From: Streptomyces sp. A0958
Lineage (GTDB): Bacteria > Actinomycetota > Actinomycetes > Streptomycetales > Streptomycetaceae
Assembly: GCF_004795035.1 (NCBI RefSeq)
Contig: NZ_SSBK01000047.1
Coordinates: 1 to 41,771 of the forward strand
DNA: 41,771 nucleotides
Direction: 5' to 3'
The notes under the pieces are model-generated. The model saw only the letters and a program-made list of their open reading frames with translations, searched no databases and had not been told where the DNA came from. This document shows positions 39,918-41,771 of this stretch, in pieces; within the stretch, counting starts at the first letter, position 1; each line of letters starts with the position of its first letter. The position numbers and the translations under genes were made by a program.

Positions 39918-40721
39918 ATGCGACCCACTGCCATACGCCGAACCGCCGTTGCCGCCACCGTGATGTCCCTGGCCCTGTTCACCGCGGCCTGCGGCTCGGA
40001 CAGCGACGACAAGGACAGCGGCAAGGCGGCGGGCTCCGCTTCGGCACAGCCCTCGGACAAGGGCGCCGACAAGGGCGCGGACCAGTCGTCCGCCAAGGCG
40101 CTGACCGCCGCCGAGCTGGAGAAGGCCTCGCTGAAGCAGGGCGACGTCAAGGCCCACAAGATCACCAAGGCCGGCCCGGCCGACGCCGTCGAGGGCAAGG
40201 ACGTGACCGTGGACAAGGCGGCCTGCGACGTGTTCGCCGATGTGCTGATGGGTGCCAAGGCCGGCTCGCCCGCCGCCTCCACCCAGCGCAAGGTGATCAA
40301 CGAGCCGAAGAAGGACGCCGCCAAGGGCGGCACCGACCCCGAGGCGTTCGAGGCCGCTTTCGACATCACGACGACCCTCGCCACGCTCTCCTCGTACGAC
40401 GGCAAGGGCGCCGAGGAGGCGCTGGCCTCGCTGCGCACCGCCGCGACCGAGTGCGCGTCCGGCTTCACGTTCACCGTCGCCGGGGACAAGCAGAAGGTCG
40501 TCAAGATCGCGGAGGAGCAGGTCAAGGGCGGCGAGGAAGCCGCCGCCTGGACGGTGACGGTGGAGGCGGACGGCGAGAAGAGCGCGCTGAAGCTCATCGC
40601 GATCCGCCAGGGCACCACGCTGGCCTCGCTCGCCTCGCTGAACCTCGCCGCCGCGGGCAGCGGCGGCGACTTCGACATGCCGACCGCGGTGATCGACGCG
40701 CAGGCCGCCAAGCTGGCCTGA
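39918..40721 (+). CDS. Secreted lipoprotein, unknown
   Basis: 267 residues. Signal peptide RRTAVAATVMSLALFTAAC with lipobox L-F-T-A-A-C (Cys at about 25), then an Asp/Lys/Ser-rich linker (GSDSDDKDSGKAAGSAS). The rest is an alternating alpha/beta domain (VKAHKITKAGP to IDAQAAKLA), with Cys at KAACDVFAD and TECASGF that could pair. No family recognised with confidence; similar lipoproteins are common in Streptomyces. GACAGAAGGACGGGCC precedes the ATG. Confidence 0.83.
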   Translation: MRPTAIRRTAVAATVMSLALFTAACGSDSDDKDSGKAAGSASAQPSDKGADKGADQSSAKALTAAELEKASLKQGDVKAHKITKAGPADAVEGKDVTVDKAACDVFADVLMGAKAGSPAASTQRKVINEPKKDAAKGGTDPEAFEAAFDITTTLATLSSYDGKGAEEALASLRTAATECASGFTFTVAGDKQKVVKIAEEQVKGGEEAAAWTVTVEADGEKSALKLIAIRQGTTLASLASLNLAAAGSGGDFDMPTAVIDAQAAKLA

Positions 40722-40728
40722 CCTGGTA

Positions 40729-40971
40729 TCAGGGGAGCGGGACGAGCCGTACGACGGTGACGGTCAGGACCGAACCGGAGACGTAATAGAGCACGATCGC
40801 CCCGGCGACCGTCGCCTCACGGCGATCGCGCTCCCCCTTGACGGCGGACGACCCGTGCCCGTAGGGCTCACGCCCCAGGGTGCCCGCCATCTCGTCCCGG
40901 AAGGCGTCACCGTCCCGCATCTTGGCCAGGGTGTCGTCGGCGGGCGGCGCGTAGGAGATCCGGAAGCTCAA
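40729..40971 (-). CDS. ParE/RelE-like toxin candidate
   Basis: 80 residues from TTG 40971 (MSFRISYAPPADDTLAKMRD), inside the stop of the upstream gene, so the two are coupled. The pattern of one strand (FRISYAP), two helices, a G-P-like loop (YGHGSSAVKGERDRREATV) and closing strands (AIVLYYVSGSVLTVTVVRLV) fits the RelE/ParE mRNA-interferase or gyrase-toxin fold. The key basic residues lie in KGERDRRE. It is the second gene of a two-gene unit, the order of many antitoxin-toxin loci. Toxicity is untested. Confidence 0.62.
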   Translation of the reverse strand: MSFRISYAPPADDTLAKMRDGDAFRDEMAGTLGREPYGHGSSAVKGERDRREATVAGAIVLYYVSGSVLTVTVVRLVPLP

Positions 40972-41216
40972 GCGACGCTCCGCCTCTCGGCCTCGTCCTG
41001 CGCCAGCCGGTCCAGAATCCGTTCGGCCTCCGGATCGGGCACGGCCTCCAGCATCCAGTGCCGCATCACGGCCTGGATCTCATGCACCCCGGCCTCATTG
41101 ATCGCCCGGTCGAACTCCTCGCGCCGCCCCTCGGGCAGCGCGTCACGGATCGCCGGAATGCTGTTGGGCACCTCGACCTCGGCACCCCCGACAAAGGTCT
41201 TCAGAGGCTCACCCAT
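40968..41216 (-). CDS. Antitoxin-like partner (DUF6247-like)
   Basis: 82 residues, ATG 41216 (MGEPLKTFVGGAEVEVPNSI). The core IRDALPEGRREEFDRAINEA and HEIQAVMRHWMLEAVPDPEA is like the DUF6247 family that precedes RelE/ParE-type genes in actinobacteria. Acidic overall, as antitoxins usually are. The overlap with the next gene (TTGA) suggests translational coupling and tight stoichiometry. No DNA-binding motif is recognised, so autoregulation is uncertain. Confidence 0.6.
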   Translation of the reverse strand: MGEPLKTFVGGAEVEVPNSIPAIRDALPEGRREEFDRAINEAGVHEIQAVMRHWMLEAVPDPEAERILDRLAQDEAERRSVA

Positions 41217-41301
41217 GTCCGCCCTCCCGATCTCCCCGCACGCCACAGAGTACGACGCGGGGTGAGGGGCGTCACACGGGGCGGGGGATTCGGTCCGGGC
41301 A

Positions 41302-41352
41302 ACGAAGAGGCCCCCTGATCGCGGAACGTCCGCGATCAGGGGGCCTCTTCGT
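41302..41352 (-). terminator. Perfect 24-bp-stem terminator downstream of a truncated gene
   Basis: 41302-41325 and 41329-41352 are exact reverse complements with a 3-nt loop (ACG). It lies 17 nt past the stop at 41370 of a minus-strand gene tail and faces the TA-like pair. It probably terminated the now-lost gene and shields the pair from read-through. Confidence 0.85.
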
Positions 41353-41671
41353 GGTCGGCAGGGCTGCGGCTACTTCTTGCCCTGGTTCTTGTCGGGGAAC
41401 TTGGTGAGCTGGGGTTTGCCGGTCGGGCTAGTACCTGGTAATTGGACAGCGGTCGTCATTGGACGTTGTCGGCCACTGTTGAGCGCCCTCGGACGGCCCA
41501 GGCACGGCCCAGAGGCCCCGTAAACGGTGCATGACTTCAGGGCTTCGTCAGCGCCGGTTGACACTGCCGCGTAGCCACTCGAACCAGCTCACGAGGAGCC
41601 ACCACAGCCTCCGCAACCAACCTCTTCGGCGGGGCCGCACCGGATGTCGGCGACGGGTGAATCGTGACCCT
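41353..41671. other. Mixed intergenic remnant between the terminator and the IS21 end
   Basis: Besides the gene tail (41370-41430), no full gene is visible. A 30-residue minus-strand frame (41548-41640, GTG start) encodes a Trp-rich cationic peptide with LRRLWWLLVSWFEWLRG; chance or a remnant are both possible. The rest looks like degraded IS or gene debris. Confidence 0.4.
41370..41430 (-). pseudogene. 3' remnant of a truncated gene
   Basis: The frame reads SPTGKPQLTKFPDKNQGKK and stops at 41370, directly before the terminator. The Lys-rich end is gene-like, but upstream of about 41431 the sequence no longer resembles a coding region. I infer the front was removed by insertion or deletion beside the IS21 end. 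The family is not identified. Confidence 0.45.
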
Positions 41672-41771
41672 CTGACGGCGGATCAAAACTGACCCACCTC
41701 GTGGTCTACCGACCATCCTGATCTTGATCGAAGGTCAGGAGAAGAGGGTGATTTCCGTGGAGGACTGGGCA
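41672..41771 (+). mobile_element. Left end of an IS21-family insertion sequence
   Basis: GACGGCGGATCAAAACTGACCCACC is the typical IS21-type terminal region of streptomycetes, followed by the istA promoter and start. The outer edge is estimated as about 41672 because the other end is not in the window. Confidence 0.6.
41748..41771 (+). CDS. IS21-family transposase IstA, N-terminal fragment (cut by window edge)
   Basis: GTG start after AGGAGAAGAGG; the eight codons read MISVEDWA, the usual opening of Streptomyces IS21 transposases (MISVEDWAEIRRL). IstA is the DDE transposase of a two-gene element whose partner istB is an ATPase. Only the first eight residues lie in the window. Confidence 0.7.

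Noticed and set aside
41302..41352. CRISPR-like repeat
   Set aside because: A single perfect hairpin with a 3-nt loop and no spacer series; it is a terminator. No CRISPR array is present in the window.

Overview
This is a high-GC actinobacterial chromosome segment, almost certainly from Streptomyces. The evidence is third-position G/C codon use, Shine-Dalgarno spacing, and a run of recognisable Streptomyces core genes: glnR, nur, rsiG, dtd, the sulfurtransferase/SseC pair, mshA, and ybjN-like. From memory the order matches the S. coelicolor stretch from the secreted 5'-nucleotidase through GlnR (SCO4159) and Nur (SCO4180) to MshA (SCO4204). Both window edges are insertion-sequence ends: an IS3-type orfA start leaves on the left and an IS21-type istA start enters on the right. 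The core block is therefore bounded by mobile DNA.

Layout. 0-1.7 kb is accessory: an IS3 end, a small membrane protein and a YhcG-type (DUF1016, PDDEXK) nuclease with a probable 3' frameshift. 1.8-3.8 kb holds a secreted 5'-nucleotidase with a perfect terminator. 3.9-9.3 kb is a minus-strand regulatory block: MprB-like kinase, MprA-like regulator, HtrA/trypsin-like protease, LacI regulator, GlnR. 9.5-13 kb (plus) holds an alpha/beta hydrolase, a MoaD/ThiS-like protein, a large membrane protein and a DUF2993 protein. 13.1-15.5 kb is a sulfur module: a 35-residue leader peptide not usually annotated, a rhodanese-type sulfurtransferase, SseC/DUF1416, DUF3099 and a DsrE-like protein. 15.6-18.7 kb holds three translationally coupled, mutually related single-pass membrane proteins, followed by a 33-residue membrane peptide. 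18.7-23.1 kb holds a nitrobindin-like protein, Nur, YgfZ, Dtd, RsiG (two intact c-di-GMP motifs) and an Rhizobium-type asparaginase.

23.3-30.5 kb looks more variable: an Eis-type acetyltransferase, a TetR protein with a repeat tail, DUF4037, an HTH regulator divergent from a hydrolase across tandem GGTTGTATAACC sites, and a TetR protein divergent from a TetX-like flavoprotein monooxygenase. 30.5-36.4 kb is conserved again: an XRE regulator with a perfect 12-bp-arm operator, an HbhA-like protein, DUF2516, a REC-SpoIIE phosphatase, an NlpC/P60 hydrolase and a methyltransferase. 36.7-41.2 kb holds mshA, a YbjN-like protein, an aminoglycoside-phosphotransferase-fold kinase, a lipoprotein and a toxin-antitoxin-like pair. 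After that comes a perfect 24-bp terminator, a truncated gene tail and the IS21 end.

Functional themes are envelope sensing (MprAB-HtrA, NlpC/P60), nitrogen and metal control (GlnR, Nur), sulfur and thiol metabolism (leader peptide, sulfurtransferase, DsrE, MshA) and developmental timing (RsiG). The best candidates for undescribed biology are the coupled triplet of paralogous membrane proteins, the 27.6-kb operator array with its unclassified regulator, and the pair at 40.7-41.2 kb. A recurrent oddity is tandem duplication at gene 3' ends (25.3, 30.4 and 34.1 kb).
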